NCBI RefSeq assembly: GCF_002159975.1
Contig: NZ_NFJR01000001.1
Location: 372,001-436,000 of the forward strand
Reading direction: 5' to 3'
Source of the DNA: Barnesiella sp. An22
Lineage (GTDB): Bacteria > Bacteroidota > Bacteroidia > Bacteroidales > Barnesiellaceae
Length of the DNA stretch: 64,000 nucleotides
A program made the position numbers and the translations under genes. The notes under the pieces were generated by a model. That model did no database searches and was not told where the DNA came from. It was given only the letters and a program-made list of their open reading frames with translations. Below, one piece after another: positions 32,810 through 42,363 of this stretch. Position 1 is the first letter of the stretch, and every line of letters begins with the position of its first letter.

Positions 32810-34375
32810 ATGAAAAAGAATTTTTCCCTGAAAAGCACCCTGCTGCTGGCTTCGCTTGCCGGCACCGGTCTCATACAAGCACAACAACAGCCCAACATCG
32901 TTCTGTTTCTGGTCGACGATATGGGCTGGCAAGATACATCGGTTCCGTTTTACTCCGAGTCAACTCCCCTGAACAACCGCTACCGTACCCCCAACATGGA
33001 GCGGTTGGCCCACATGGGGGTGAAGTTTACCGAGGCTTACGCCTGTGCCATCTCGTCGCCCACGCGGTGCAGCCTGATGTCGGGCATGAATGCGGCCCGT
33101 CACCGGGTGACCAACTGGACCCTGAACTACGACCAGAAGACCGACGCCTCGAGCGACGTGATTCAACTGCCCGAGTGGAACTACAACGGCATACAACCGG
33201 CACACACGACCCTGACCGCCGACCTGAAAAACTCGACCCGTATCACCTCGTTCCCCCAGATTCTGCACCAGAACGGCTACTACACGATACACTGCGGCAA
33301 GGCGCACTTCGGCGCCAAGGGTACATCGGGGGCCGACCCCTCGACCATGGGTTTCGACGTGAACATCGGCGGCGGGGCCAACGGGGCACCGGGCAGCTAT
33401 CTGGGCACGCGTAACTTCGGCCAAGGCTCGCCCTTCGAAGTGTTGGGCCTGGAGAAATACCACGGGCAGAATATATTCCTCACCGAAGCACTCACACGCG
33501 AAGCCATCGAGGCCCTGAAACAGCCGATAAGCCGGCAGCAACCTTTCTACCTCTACATGTCGCACTATGCCGTGCACTCGCCCTACGACGACGATGCCCG
33601 ATTCAGCGACTACTACCGCAACCGCTACGATATCCAACTCGATGCGCCGCTCAACGAAAACGAAGCCCGGTATGCCGCACTGGTCGAGGGCATGGACAAG
33701 AGCCTGGGCGACCTGCTCGACTTTCTCGAAAGCCAGCCCGAGGTGGCTGCCAATACCATCGTCCTCTTCATGTCGGACAACGGTGGACAGGGGCTGAACA
33801 ACGTACGCCAGGGCCGTGAAAACCGCGACCAGAACTACCCGGCACGTGCCGGCAAGGGGTCGGCCTTCATGGGTGGCGTGCGCGAGCCGATGATGGTCTA
33901 CTGGCCCGGCGTGACCAAGGCCGGCAGCGTGTGCGACCAACGGGTAATGATCGAGGACTTCTTCCCCACGATTCTCGAGATGGCCGGTGTGAAGGAGTAC
34001 TCGACCGTACAGACGACCGACGGCGTGAGCTTTGCCGACGTGTTGCGCAACCCTTCGACCCGTCACGAGCGCAGCATCGTGTGGCACTTCCCCAACCTGT
34101 GGGGCGAAACCCAGAATACCGAGGAGGGCTACGGAGCCTACTCGTCGATTCTGAAAGGCGACTATCACCTCATCTACCATTGGGAAACGCAGCAACGCCG
34201 CCTCTACAACGTGCGTGCAGATATAGGCGAGCAGCACGACCTGGCTCTCGAGCAACCCGCGATTGCCGAAGCTCTGGCCCGGGAACTGACCGACTACCTG
34301 AAATCGACCGACGCCCAACGCCCGACCTACATCGCTACGGGCGAAGCCTGCCCCTACCCCGACGGCTCGAAATAA
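32810..34375 (+). CDS. Ser-type sulfatase, secreted
   Basis: A 521-aa sulfatase with a signal peptide ending near LIQAQ (residue 25). PNIVLFLVDDMGWQDT carries the metal-binding Asp pair. The maturation motif is S82-S-P-T-R86, Ser type. GKAHFGAKGT and FMSDNGGQG contain further active-site residues. It ends with TGEACPYPDGSK. I chose ATG 32810 because it directly precedes the signal peptide; the frame extends further upstream without one. The last 37 bp of coding sequence are repeated at 36874 behind the next gene. Confidence 0.92.
   Translation: MKKNFSLKSTLLLASLAGTGLIQAQQQPNIVLFLVDDMGWQDTSVPFYSESTPLNNRYRTPNMERLAHMGVKFTEAYACAISSPTRCSLMSGMNAARHRVTNWTLNYDQKTDASSDVIQLPEWNYNGIQPAHTTLTADLKNSTRITSFPQILHQNGYYTIHCGKAHFGAKGTSGADPSTMGFDVNIGGGANGAPGSYLGTRNFGQGSPFEVLGLEKYHGQNIFLTEALTREAIEALKQPISRQQPFYLYMSHYAVHSPYDDDARFSDYYRNRYDIQLDAPLNENEARYAALVEGMDKSLGDLLDFLESQPEVAANTIVLFMSDNGGQGLNNVRQGRENRDQNYPARAGKGSAFMGGVREPMMVYWPGVTKAGSVCDQRVMIEDFFPTILEMAGVKEYSTVQTTDGVSFADVLRNPSTRHERSIVWHFPNLWGETQNTEEGYGAYSSILKGDYHLIYHWETQQRRLYNVRADIGEQHDLALEQPAIAEALARELTDYLKSTDAQRPTYIATGEACPYPDGSK
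34336..34372 (+). repeat. Direct repeat, left copy (sulfatase 3' end)
   Basis: A 37-bp sequence encoding the last residues of the sulfatase (TGEACPYPDGSK). The copy at 36874-36910 matches at 35 of 37 positions. The two copies flank the outer-membrane receptor gene. Confidence 0.8.
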
Positions 34376-34418
34376 ATCACTTGGTGACATGTGATTACAT
34401 ACGATACAATAGGACATT

Positions 34419-36695
34419 ATGAATCTCATAAAGACAGCATTCTGCCTGATTATTCTCATTTGCAGTTCAATCCCTGTCTGGAGTCAAACAACAGGAAAAA
34501 TAGTAGATACCGACCGGCAGCCGGTGGAGGGTGCAACCGTCGTCATGCAGCTGCCCGATTCGACCTACCTGGGCGCAGCCATCTCTGCAGCCGACGGTAC
34601 ATTCAGCCTTGAACCCATGGCAGACCGCTATCTGCTCATCGTCCAGCATCTGTTTTATCAGTCCCAGGTGGTAAAGGGTCAGACGCGTGACGCCGGCATC
34701 ATCGTACTGGAGCCGAAAGAGCATAGCCTGGCCGAAGTGGTTGTCGAGGGAGAACGCCCTTTGGTAACCGTGGAACAGGGTAAACTGAGTTATGATATTT
34801 CGGCCATCTCAAAAAAGCATATCGTCAACAATGCTTACGAGGCTATCTGCAAGCTGCCGGGAGTACAGGACCGGAGCGGCAAGCTCTCACTGATCGGGGC
34901 AAAAGATGTGACGGTAATCCTCAACGGCAAGGCCAGTACCCTGACCCAGGAACAGCTGATTGAAATGTTGAAGAATACCTCTGCCTCGCAGGTTCAGACG
35001 GCCGAAGTGATGTATAACACGCCGCCCGAATATCATGTGCGCGGTGCCGCCATCAATATCGTGACGGCCAAGGCTGCCGACAATACGCTCCAAAGCGAAC
35101 TCTCGGCGACTTACAGCAACCAGTATTTCGGCAGTTACAGCGGCAATGTAAACTTTCTGTTGACAAAAGGCAAGTCGTCGCTGAATGTCTCATACAACCC
35201 CGGCTATTCGCACATCATGACCGTGATGGATCTGGCCTCCATGCACCAGTATGACGGGCAAGTATATGACATCACGCAGCGGCAGAAAATCAACACGAAG
35301 GGGTGGAAGCATAACATCTATGCCGAGTATGGCTATCAGATAAACGAGGATAATGCGCTGAGTGTGGGATACAACGGTGCCCTGTCGGGCAACGGCAAGG
35401 GGACCATCGATGTAAACGGGAATTTTCAGAACAGCCACAACGACAAGGTGCAGGACAGCTGGCTGCACAATGTCTTTGCCCGCTACTCCTCGGGCTTCGG
35501 GCTGGACCTCGGCGTGGACTATACGGACTATTCGATGAACGACTACAACCACCTGGAGAGCGAACTGACAGGCCATACGCGCCAACTGCTTGACTATACT
35601 TCGGACCAGAAGATACGCAAGGTCTCGGTATATGCCGACCAGAGCCACAGCCTGGCCAACGACTGGACCTTGAAGTACGGTGTCCGATATGACTATACCG
35701 ACAACCGAAACAGTCAGCTCTTCAATCAGACGGAAGGAAAGGACAATGTGGACAACTCCTCCTCGCGCCTTTACGAGCAGATAGCCAACTTGTATGCCGG
35801 CTTCGACAAGGAGTTTGCAAACGGTTTGTACCTTTCGCTCTCGGCAACCGGCGAATATTACTCCATCGGGAACTATCACAAGTGGTCGCTCTATCCGCAG
35901 GCCAGTCTCAGCTATTCGCCGTCGGAAAAGCACACCTTCATGCTGGGCGTTTCGTCGGAAAAGGAGTACCCCACTTATTGGGACATGCAGACCAGCACCA
36001 CCTACATGAATGCCTACGAAGAGATTCAGACTATCGAAGGGCTACGGCCTGCCAATGTGTATAGCGTGAATGCCAACTACCTCTTCCTGCAGAAGTATAT
36101 GCTGTCGCTGTTTTATGAGCGCATCGACGATTATTTCACGATGGAGATGTATCAGGCGAAAGACCGTCTGGCTCTTGTGTACCGCACGCAAAACTGGAAC
36201 TACTACCAGTCCTTCGGCATGAGTGCCAACATTCCGTTCAGCATCGGGAACTGGCTCTCCTCGCAGGTAAATGCCACCGTGGTCAATGACCGCAACCGCT
36301 GTGACCACTTCTGGGATATTCCCTTCGACCGGAACAAATGGGCCTGCATGCTGTCCATGCAGAACCATTTCTCGGTAGGGTCCCAACTGGGTTTCGACTT
36401 GGACGCGATGTACCGCTCAAGCATGATTTCCGGTATCAGCGATACGAAACCGGTCTTTATGGTCAATGTGGGTGCCCAATGGAACTTCCTGAAGGATAAA
36501 GCCAGTCTGAGCCTGAACTGCTCCGACCTGTTCGATACCATGCGCATGAAGGTGAAAAACCGCTATGCCGGGCAACACATCGACTTGAATATGGGACAAT
36601 ACAGCCGCACGGTTTCCGTAAAACTGGTGTACCGCTTTGGCGGAAGTATCACCAAGGAAAAGAGAGAGGTGGACTCTTCTCGTTTCGGACATTAG
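34419..36695 (+). CDS. TonB-dependent receptor-like outer-membrane protein (OMP_b-brl_3 type)
   Basis: A 758-aa outer-membrane protein. The signal peptide ends near VWSQ (residue 23), followed by a carboxypeptidase-regulatory-like domain (GKIVDTDRQPVEGATVVMQ, about 26-95), a plug-like region (LAEVVVEGERPLVTVEQGK and DVTVILNGKASTLTQ, about 104-215), and a long beta-barrel. It is shorter than SusC and no SusD gene follows, so it is probably not a classical PUL receptor. Its codon choice appears different from its neighbours (less TCG/CTCGA), and direct repeats flank it, which hints at acquisition. Ligand unknown. Confidence 0.85.
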   Translation: MNLIKTAFCLIILICSSIPVWSQTTGKIVDTDRQPVEGATVVMQLPDSTYLGAAISAADGTFSLEPMADRYLLIVQHLFYQSQVVKGQTRDAGIIVLEPKEHSLAEVVVEGERPLVTVEQGKLSYDISAISKKHIVNNAYEAICKLPGVQDRSGKLSLIGAKDVTVILNGKASTLTQEQLIEMLKNTSASQVQTAEVMYNTPPEYHVRGAAINIVTAKAADNTLQSELSATYSNQYFGSYSGNVNFLLTKGKSSLNVSYNPGYSHIMTVMDLASMHQYDGQVYDITQRQKINTKGWKHNIYAEYGYQINEDNALSVGYNGALSGNGKGTIDVNGNFQNSHNDKVQDSWLHNVFARYSSGFGLDLGVDYTDYSMNDYNHLESELTGHTRQLLDYTSDQKIRKVSVYADQSHSLANDWTLKYGVRYDYTDNRNSQLFNQTEGKDNVDNSSSRLYEQIANLYAGFDKEFANGLYLSLSATGEYYSIGNYHKWSLYPQASLSYSPSEKHTFMLGVSSEKEYPTYWDMQTSTTYMNAYEEIQTIEGLRPANVYSVNANYLFLQKYMLSLFYERIDDYFTMEMYQAKDRLALVYRTQNWNYYQSFGMSANIPFSIGNWLSSQVNATVVNDRNRCDHFWDIPFDRNKWACMLSMQNHFSVGSQLGFDLDAMYRSSMISGISDTKPVFMVNVGAQWNFLKDKASLSLNCSDLFDTMRMKVKNRYAGQHIDLNMGQYSRTVSVKLVYRFGGSITKEKREVDSSRFGH

Positions 36696-37068
36696 CGGTA
36701 TCTATGACAGTCTGGCCCAATATCCGGTATCTGTGTAATTCCATGAATTTGTGGAGCCCGCAATTCCATCACACCGTCGGGTTCGACATTGACCCCACTA
36801 CCCGTCAATCGCGAAAACGGGGTTACCTTTTCGATGCGGGTAAGAACACAATCGACAAACGACTCGCTGCTAATACGGGCGAGGCCTGCCCCTACCCCGA
36901 CGTCTCGAAACAAGGCAACGACTCCTCGCGGTTCTTTTTCCATACAGTTCCCAATCATGCAAGTGGGGCAACCATCTGCATTGAGGAAATATTGCACACT
37001 TTTTCAGACTATTCGATAACGAATAATGGAACAAAAATAACGACTTTCGCACCCAAGAAAAGCATCGT
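36696..37068 (+). other. Intergenic region with relic of a sulfatase 3' end
   Basis: This 370-bp gap has no convincing gene. Positions 36874-36910 repeat the sulfatase 3' coding end; translated in frame it reads TGEACPYPDVSK followed by QGNDSS, without the stop codon. Upstream of that no sulfatase similarity is visible to me. The last 60 bp are AT-rich and probably hold the ftsH promoter. Confidence 0.6.
36874..36910 (+). repeat. Direct repeat, right copy (sulfatase tail relic)
   Basis: Second copy of the 37-bp sequence at 34336-34372, two mismatches. It lies 179 bp after the receptor gene stop. Confidence 0.8.
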
Positions 37069-38925
37069 ATGAAAAAAGAACAAAATCAACCCCCCAAACG
37101 GGTCAATCCCTACACCGGTTTTTTAGGGAGTATTTTAATCCTCTTACTGCTGAACGGATTGATTATGCCCAGTCTGTCGGGAAACCGAATTGTCACAACC
37201 GACTACGGCACTTTTGTCGAAAAAGTAGACAGCGGTCTGGTAAAAGAGGTCGCTATCAAGAGCAATCAAATCTACTTCATAACTCAAGAAAAAGACAAAG
37301 AGATAACCTACCAAACCGGCGAAGCCAACGACCCCCAACTGGTAGACCGACTGCTGCATGCCAGCAGTCCCAACGACAACGGCAAAATAGAATTTACCCA
37401 AATCGTTCCTCGCGAAAACTCACCCCTGCTCGATTTCCTGTTGATGTGGATTCTGCCGGGTCTGCTCTTCTATATTCTCTGGAGACAAATCGGAAAGAGT
37501 CTCCAGAACCGGATGAAATCGGGCGGTAACTTCATGTCATTCGGTAATAGCGGTGCCAAAATCTATGCCGAGTCGGACATCAAGACCACCTTTGCCGATG
37601 TGGCCGGACAGGAGGAGGCCAAAGAGATGTTGGCCGAAATCGTAGACTTTCTGCACAACCCCGGGAAATATGCCGAGATTGGAGCCACCCTGCCCAAGGG
37701 AGCCCTGCTGGTAGGCCCTCCGGGAACCGGCAAAACCCTTATCGCCCGAGCCGTAGCCGGCGAGGCCAAGGTGCCCTTCTTCGCCATATCGGGTTCGGAG
37801 TTTGTACAGATGTTCGTCGGTATGGGTGCAGCCAAGGTGCGCGACCTCTTCAAACAGGCCGGTGAGAAAGCCCCCTGCATCATCTTCATCGACGAAATCG
37901 ATGCCATAGGCAAACGCCGCGACACCGGACTGGGCGGCAACGACGAACGGGAACAGACCCTGAACCAGCTGCTCACCGAGATGGATGGCTTCGACGGCCG
38001 CAAAGGTGTGGTGATACTGGCCGCCACCAACCGCCCCGACAGCTTGGACAAAGCGTTGCTGCGACCGGGCCGGTTCGACCGCCGGGTACAGATGGAACTC
38101 CCCGATCTGGAGGGACGGAAAGCCATTCTCGAGGTTCATTTGAAAAAAGTACGCCACGGCAATATCGACGTCGACCTGGTGGCCCGTGCCACCGCCGGCT
38201 CGTCGGGTGCCGAACTGGCCAACATCGTAAACGAGGCCGCCCTGCGGGCCGTACGCATGGGACGCAAGCAAATTACCACGGCCGACCTGGAAGAGAGTGT
38301 CGAAACCGTCATTGCCGGTGCTCAAAAGAAAAACAAAATCCTGTCGGACGACGAGAAGAAGATTGTCGCCTATCACGAAATAGGGCACGCTCTGGTGGCC
38401 GCCTTGCAGACCCACTCGGCCCCGATACACAAAATCACCATTATCCCCCGTACCTCGGGTGCTTTGGGCTACACCATGCAGGTCGACCGCGGGGAGCAGT
38501 CGCTCTTGAGCCGCGAAGACCTCTTCAACCGCATCGTCACCCTCACGGGCGGACGCTCGGCCGAGGAGGTGATGTTCGGTATCGTCACTACCGGAGCCTC
38601 GAACGACATCGAACAGGCCACCAAACTGGCCCGTGCCATGGTGACCCGCTACGGCATGAGCGACCGCTACGACATGATGGAACTCGAAACGACCAGCAAC
38701 GCTTATCTGGGCGGAGACAACTCGCTCATCTGTTCGCCCAGCACGGCCGCCGACCTAGACAAAGAGGTATTGCACCTCATCACCTCAGCTCACGAGAAAG
38801 CCAAGGAGATGATCAAGAGCCACACCGAAATCATGCACCGGGCCGCAGCCTACCTGACCGAACGGGAGACCATCACCGGCGACGAGTTCATGAAGATTGT
38901 CGAAGAGTGCACCGCCAAAGATTAA
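37069..38925 (+). CDS. ftsH: ATP-dependent zinc metalloprotease FtsH (divergent)
   Basis: A 618-aa membrane AAA+ protease. Hydrophobic segments lie at about 17-35 and 119-138, with a periplasmic domain between. Walker A is GPPGTGKT (216-223), Walker B IIFIDEID (271-278), the second region of homology [19 protein letters not shown], and the zinc motif HEIGH (436-440). It degrades membrane and short-lived cytoplasmic proteins. Deviations from the common form are HEIGH for HEAGH and [15 protein letters not shown] for SGADLANLVNEAAL, and a shorter C-terminus. It may be a second FtsH of the genome. A terminator follows. Confidence 0.93.
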   Translation: MKKEQNQPPKRVNPYTGFLGSILILLLLNGLIMPSLSGNRIVTTDYGTFVEKVDSGLVKEVAIKSNQIYFITQEKDKEITYQTGEANDPQLVDRLLHASSPNDNGKIEFTQIVPRENSPLLDFLLMWILPGLLFYILWRQIGKSLQNRMKSGGNFMSFGNSGAKIYAESDIKTTFADVAGQEEAKEMLAEIVDFLHNPGKYAEIGATLPKGALLVGPPGTGKTLIARAVAGEAKVPFFAISGSEFVQMFVGMGAAKVRDLFKQAGEKAPCIIFIDEIDAIGKRRDTGLGGNDEREQTLNQLLTEMDGFDGRKGVVILAATNRPDSLDKALLRPGRFDRRVQMELPDLEGRKAILEVHLKKVRHGNIDVDLVARATAGSSGAELANIVNEAALRAVRMGRKQITTADLEESVETVIAGAQKKNKILSDDEKKIVAYHEIGHALVAALQTHSAPIHKITIIPRTSGALGYTMQVDRGEQSLLSREDLFNRIVTLTGGRSAEEVMFGIVTTGASNDIEQATKLARAMVTRYGMSDRYDMMELETTSNAYLGGDNSLICSPSTAADLDKEVLHLITSAHEKAKEMIKSHTEIMHRAAAYLTERETITGDEFMKIVEECTAKD

Positions 38926-38959
38926 AAGACAGACTGTTATTGCGTTTCATATTCGACCG

Positions 38960-39004
38960 GGCGAAACCGTATGGAGATTTTTCTCCGAATCGGTTTCGCC
39001 TTTT
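38960..39004 (+). terminator. ftsH terminator
   Basis: GGCGAAACCG (38960-38969) pairs with CGGTTTCGCC (38991-39000), then TTTTC. Confidence 0.8.
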
Positions 39005-39006
39005 CT

Positions 39007-39843
39007 TTATTCCTCCTTCATACGACGGTAGCGCAACGGAGAGACGCCGATATGAGTCCTGAAAAACCGGACAAAGGAAGAAGCATTAGGGAAATGCAAC
39101 TTTTCAGAAATCTGCTGTACCGTCAAATCGGTAGCCCGTAACGCCCGCTTGGCTTCGAAAAGCACAGCCTCGTTAATCCACGTCTGTACCGAATAGTGGG
39201 TAATCGACTTTACAGCCCCCGACAGGTATTTGGGGGTTACGCACAATTCACCGGCATAGAACGCAACGGTACGTTCACGCTCGAAGTGTTGCAGCAGCAA
39301 ATCGAAAAAACGCCTCGTGATAGACTCGGCCCGCGAGCATGACAGATTGTCGACCCTCGCCGAATTTTCAAATGTCGATGCCACAATCAACAGCAACGAC
39401 AGGACCAACGAAGTTCTAATCTTTTCCGACATCCCTGCTCCATCGTTATACCGCTCGATCATTGCATAGAGCTCGACCAGGTCTTTTACCTTCTCGTCGC
39501 TCAGCGATACGTAGGGCCACGAATTTATATTCTTCAGCCAATCGAAATCGGGGGTCACAGGGATATGACGGACAAAATCGAGCGAAATAAACAGGACCTT
39601 CGCCTCGAAATCGGGCGAATAATGCAACACCGAGAATATCTGCTTCGGCGTAACGACCAACAGATCTTTGGTCGAAACCTCATACTCACTGTAATTGAGC
39701 CGTATCTTCATCGACCCGCTGGTGCAAAGGTTAAATATGAAACCCTCGGAGATAAACGACTGTCCCTGAAAATCGCGTCCAAGCACCTCGGTCAACTCCT
39801 TAAATGCAAATTCGCCCTCGTGATTCAATATTCTTTCGTCCAT
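39007..39843 (-). CDS. AraC family transcriptional regulator (AraC-4)
   Basis: A 278-aa protein. The N-terminal half (residues 1-150) looks like a cupin sensor with GFIFNLCTSGSMKIRLNYSEYEVSTKDLLVV. The C-terminal double HTH is FYAGELCVTPKYLSGAVKSITHYSVQTWI and TVQQISEKLHFPNASSFVRFFRTHIGVSPLRYR. It is divergent from an HdeD-like gene 132 bp away, which it may regulate. Note the shadow of low GC spacing between the two genes; no direct-repeat operator like modules 1-3 is visible. Confidence 0.9.
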   Translation of the reverse strand: MDERILNHEGEFAFKELTEVLGRDFQGQSFISEGFIFNLCTSGSMKIRLNYSEYEVSTKDLLVVTPKQIFSVLHYSPDFEAKVLFISLDFVRHIPVTPDFDWLKNINSWPYVSLSDEKVKDLVELYAMIERYNDGAGMSEKIRTSLVLSLLLIVASTFENSARVDNLSCSRAESITRRFFDLLLQHFERERTVAFYAGELCVTPKYLSGAVKSITHYSVQTWINEAVLFEAKRALRATDLTVQQISEKLHFPNASSFVRFFRTHIGVSPLRYRRMKEE

Positions 39844-39975
39844 ACCGACCGCCCAGTTTCTAAATTTCTACGACAAAAATAAGAAATAATGCACATTTTT
39901 AGAACTACAATGATAATAAGAATGCAACCTATCCCGTCTATCTTTATCGCCGTTAATTCTAAAAAACAAAGTCCT

Positions 39976-40551
39976 ATGTTAAATGAAATGCGTTTACATC
40001 AAAAGCCCTTCAAATACTGGTGGATATCCCTGCTGGCAGGTATACTGAGTATTGTCGGTGGTATCCTTTGTTTTTCCACCCCTATCGATTCGCTGGCCGT
40101 ACTCACCCTCTTTTTCGTTGCCATCCTTATTGTCGGGGGTATCTTCAATATTGCATCGGCCTTTACAAACCGTAAGTGGAACGACTATTGGGGTTGGGAC
40201 CTGGCCCGCGGTATCATAGAACTCTTACTGGGAGTATGGCTCTACATGCTGCCTCTGGTACTTGTGACAACCACTATCGTCTACGTATTCGGATTCTGGA
40301 TGCTGTTCCACTCGATTATCGGCATCTGCGAGTCGTGCGAACTTGCCCGCCTGCCTATAAAAGGTTGGGGGTGGCTGCTGGCCTGCAACATACTGAGCCT
40401 GATCTGCTCGTTCCTCTTCCTCACCACACCTATCTTTGGCGGACTGTTTATTCTCGTCTACATCGGGGTATCGTTCATTCTGTATGGAATATTCCGTATC
40501 GTATTGGCATTTAAGATGCACAGCTTCAACCGCGCCCTGCAAGAAGAATAG
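39976..40551 (+). CDS. HdeD/DUF308 family membrane protein
   Basis: A 191-aa protein with six hydrophobic helices arranged as repeated pairs, e.g. WWISLLAGILSIVGGILCFSTPIDSLAVLTLFFVAILIVGGIFNIASAF, the pattern of HdeD-like DUF308 proteins (acid-resistance membrane proteins in enterobacteria). The start is ATG 39976; ATG 39988 is also possible, and a longer frame from 39889 has no support. A terminator follows. Confidence 0.87.
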   Translation: MLNEMRLHQKPFKYWWISLLAGILSIVGGILCFSTPIDSLAVLTLFFVAILIVGGIFNIASAFTNRKWNDYWGWDLARGIIELLLGVWLYMLPLVLVTTTIVYVFGFWMLFHSIIGICESCELARLPIKGWGWLLACNILSLICSFLFLTTPIFGGLFILVYIGVSFILYGIFRIVLAFKMHSFNRALQEE

Positions 40552-40601
40552 GCTCTCTATCATCCTTTGAATATGCCGTTATGCAACAACGGCTCTCTAC
40601 G

Positions 40602-40647
40602 AAAGAGGTTATGACGATACGAAAATCATCGTCATAGCCTCTTTTTG
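40602..40647 (+). terminator. Terminator after the HdeD-like gene
   Basis: AAAGAGGTTATGACGAT (from 40602) pairs with ATCGTCATAGCCTCTTT (to about 40645) with a G-T pair, followed by TTG. Confidence 0.8.
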
Positions 40648-40736
40648 TACAAAAAAGATAGCCGACATTCGTCGATGCAATGAGAAAATTGTACTATCTT
40701 TAGTACCTGTTTTACTCACGCCTCATAAAATTGTAT

Positions 40737-42314
40737 ATGAAACGTCTGCTTTTCGTTCCTCTTGTGCTGGGCCCGGCCAGCTTTTCTGTCACTGCCCAGG
40801 AGACAACCGCCCCCAATATCGTATTGATCATGTGCGACGATATGGGATTTTCCGATTTAGGTTGTTACGGGAGCGAAATACAAACACCGCACATAGACAG
40901 CCTCGCCAGCCAAGGCATGCATTTCAGCCAATTTAAGAACACGGGGCGAAGCTGCCCCTCTCGGGCCTCGCTTCTGACGGGCCGCTATCAACATCAGGCC
41001 GGCATGGGATGGATGACAGCCGTCGACGAACATCGTCCCGGATACAGAGGTCAGATCTCGAAAGAGTATCCTACCATAGCCGAGGTGATGAAAGCCAACG
41101 GCTACGGCACATACATGAGCGGCAAATGGCATGTGACGGTCGACGGAGCCTTCGATGCCCCCAACGGCAGCTATCCCGTGCAACGCGGATTCGACCGCTA
41201 TTACGGTTGCCTCTCGGGAGGAGGCAGTTACTACTCTCCCACGCCGGTATATAACGACTTGACTCCAGTTACCGACTTCCCCGACGACTATTACTATACC
41301 ACAGCCATATCAGACTCGGCTACCAGCTTTATCCGCCAGCATCCAGCCCAGATTCCCATGTTTCTGTATGTTGCCTACTATGCACCGCACCTCCCCTTGC
41401 AAGCTCCGGCCGACCGGGTAGAGAAGTGTATGGAGCGCTACCGGGCAGGCTACGATGTTTTGCGCCGGCAGCGATTCGAGAAACAAAAGGCCATGGGGCT
41501 CGTTCCCTCGGATATGGAGTTGCCGGAATACGACCGAGAGTTCGGCGGTAAACGCCCCTCCTGGGAGGAGCTGAGCGAGGATCAACGCCGACAATGGGTA
41601 CAGGATATGGCCACCTATGCAGCCATGATTGAAATCATGGACGACGGTATAGGCCAAATTGTCGAAGCGTTCCGTGAAAAAGGGACCCTGGAAAATACCA
41701 TATTCCTGTTCCTTAGCGACAACGGTGCGACCCTGGAGGGCGGCTATCTGGGACAGCTGATGGCCGATCTCTCCAACACGCCTTACCGCAGTTACAAGCA
41801 ATGGTGCTATCAGGGAGGGACAAGTACCCCCTTTATTTTCACGTTTGGCGATACCGACAAGAACCCCGTAAAGGGTGGCATCTGTCGACAACCGGCTCAC
41901 ATCATCGACCTTCTGCCTACCTGTATGGATTTGGCCTCGGCCATCTATCCCAGCCGACAATTCGACCATGCCCAACTGCCGGGTATCAGCCTGCTGCCGG
42001 CTATCGAGGGAAAAGAGATACAACCGCGCACCCTGTTTTTCGAACATCAAAGTTCGTGTGCCGTCATATCGGGACATTGGAAACTGGTACGAAACAACCG
42101 GAACGAACCTTGGGAGTTGATTGATCTCGATGCCGATCCGTTCGAACAACACGACCTCTCCACCCGTTTCCCCGAAAAGGTAAAGTCGCTGGAAAACGAA
42201 TGGAATCGTTGGGCCGAAGCACACCTGGTCCTCCCCCTGGAGGATAAACCGTGGCACGAACGCATCGACTTCTACAAAAATCTAAATGACGACCAAAGCG
42301 GTCGCGAAGAGTAG
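40737..42314 (+). CDS. Ser-type sulfatase, secreted (S-C-P-S-R motif)
   Basis: A 525-aa sulfatase with a signal peptide ending SVTAQ (residue 21). NIVLIMCDDMGFSDLGCYG holds the metal-binding Asp pair. The maturation motif is S72-C-P-S-R76: the residue in the formylglycine position is Ser, with Cys in the variable place next to Pro. SGKWHVTVDG and FLSDNGATLEGG provide more active-site residues. It resembles arylsulfatases of about this length (AtsA-like). ATG 40737 is preferred over TTG 40731. Three promoter repeats lie just downstream, pointing to nfo. Confidence 0.92.
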   Translation: MKRLLFVPLVLGPASFSVTAQETTAPNIVLIMCDDMGFSDLGCYGSEIQTPHIDSLASQGMHFSQFKNTGRSCPSRASLLTGRYQHQAGMGWMTAVDEHRPGYRGQISKEYPTIAEVMKANGYGTYMSGKWHVTVDGAFDAPNGSYPVQRGFDRYYGCLSGGGSYYSPTPVYNDLTPVTDFPDDYYYTTAISDSATSFIRQHPAQIPMFLYVAYYAPHLPLQAPADRVEKCMERYRAGYDVLRRQRFEKQKAMGLVPSDMELPEYDREFGGKRPSWEELSEDQRRQWVQDMATYAAMIEIMDDGIGQIVEAFREKGTLENTIFLFLSDNGATLEGGYLGQLMADLSNTPYRSYKQWCYQGGTSTPFIFTFGDTDKNPVKGGICRQPAHIIDLLPTCMDLASAIYPSRQFDHAQLPGISLLPAIEGKEIQPRTLFFEHQSSCAVISGHWKLVRNNRNEPWELIDLDADPFEQHDLSTRFPEKVKSLENEWNRWAEAHLVLPLEDKPWHERIDFYKNLNDDQSGREE

Positions 42315-42363
42315 ACTCCAGTTGGCTGCTCCGAATGGTCTCCTTCTTTTTCGGGGAGAGGCG

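Noticed and set aside
34419-36695. A SusC/SusD polysaccharide-utilisation locus
   Set aside because: The receptor is much shorter than SusC, no SusD lipoprotein gene follows, and no glycoside hydrolase gene is adjacent.
36704-37072. A 122-codon plus-strand frame after the receptor gene
   Set aside because: It has a sulfatase-tail relic in the middle but no family match, and it overlaps the ftsH start; it is more likely non-coding.
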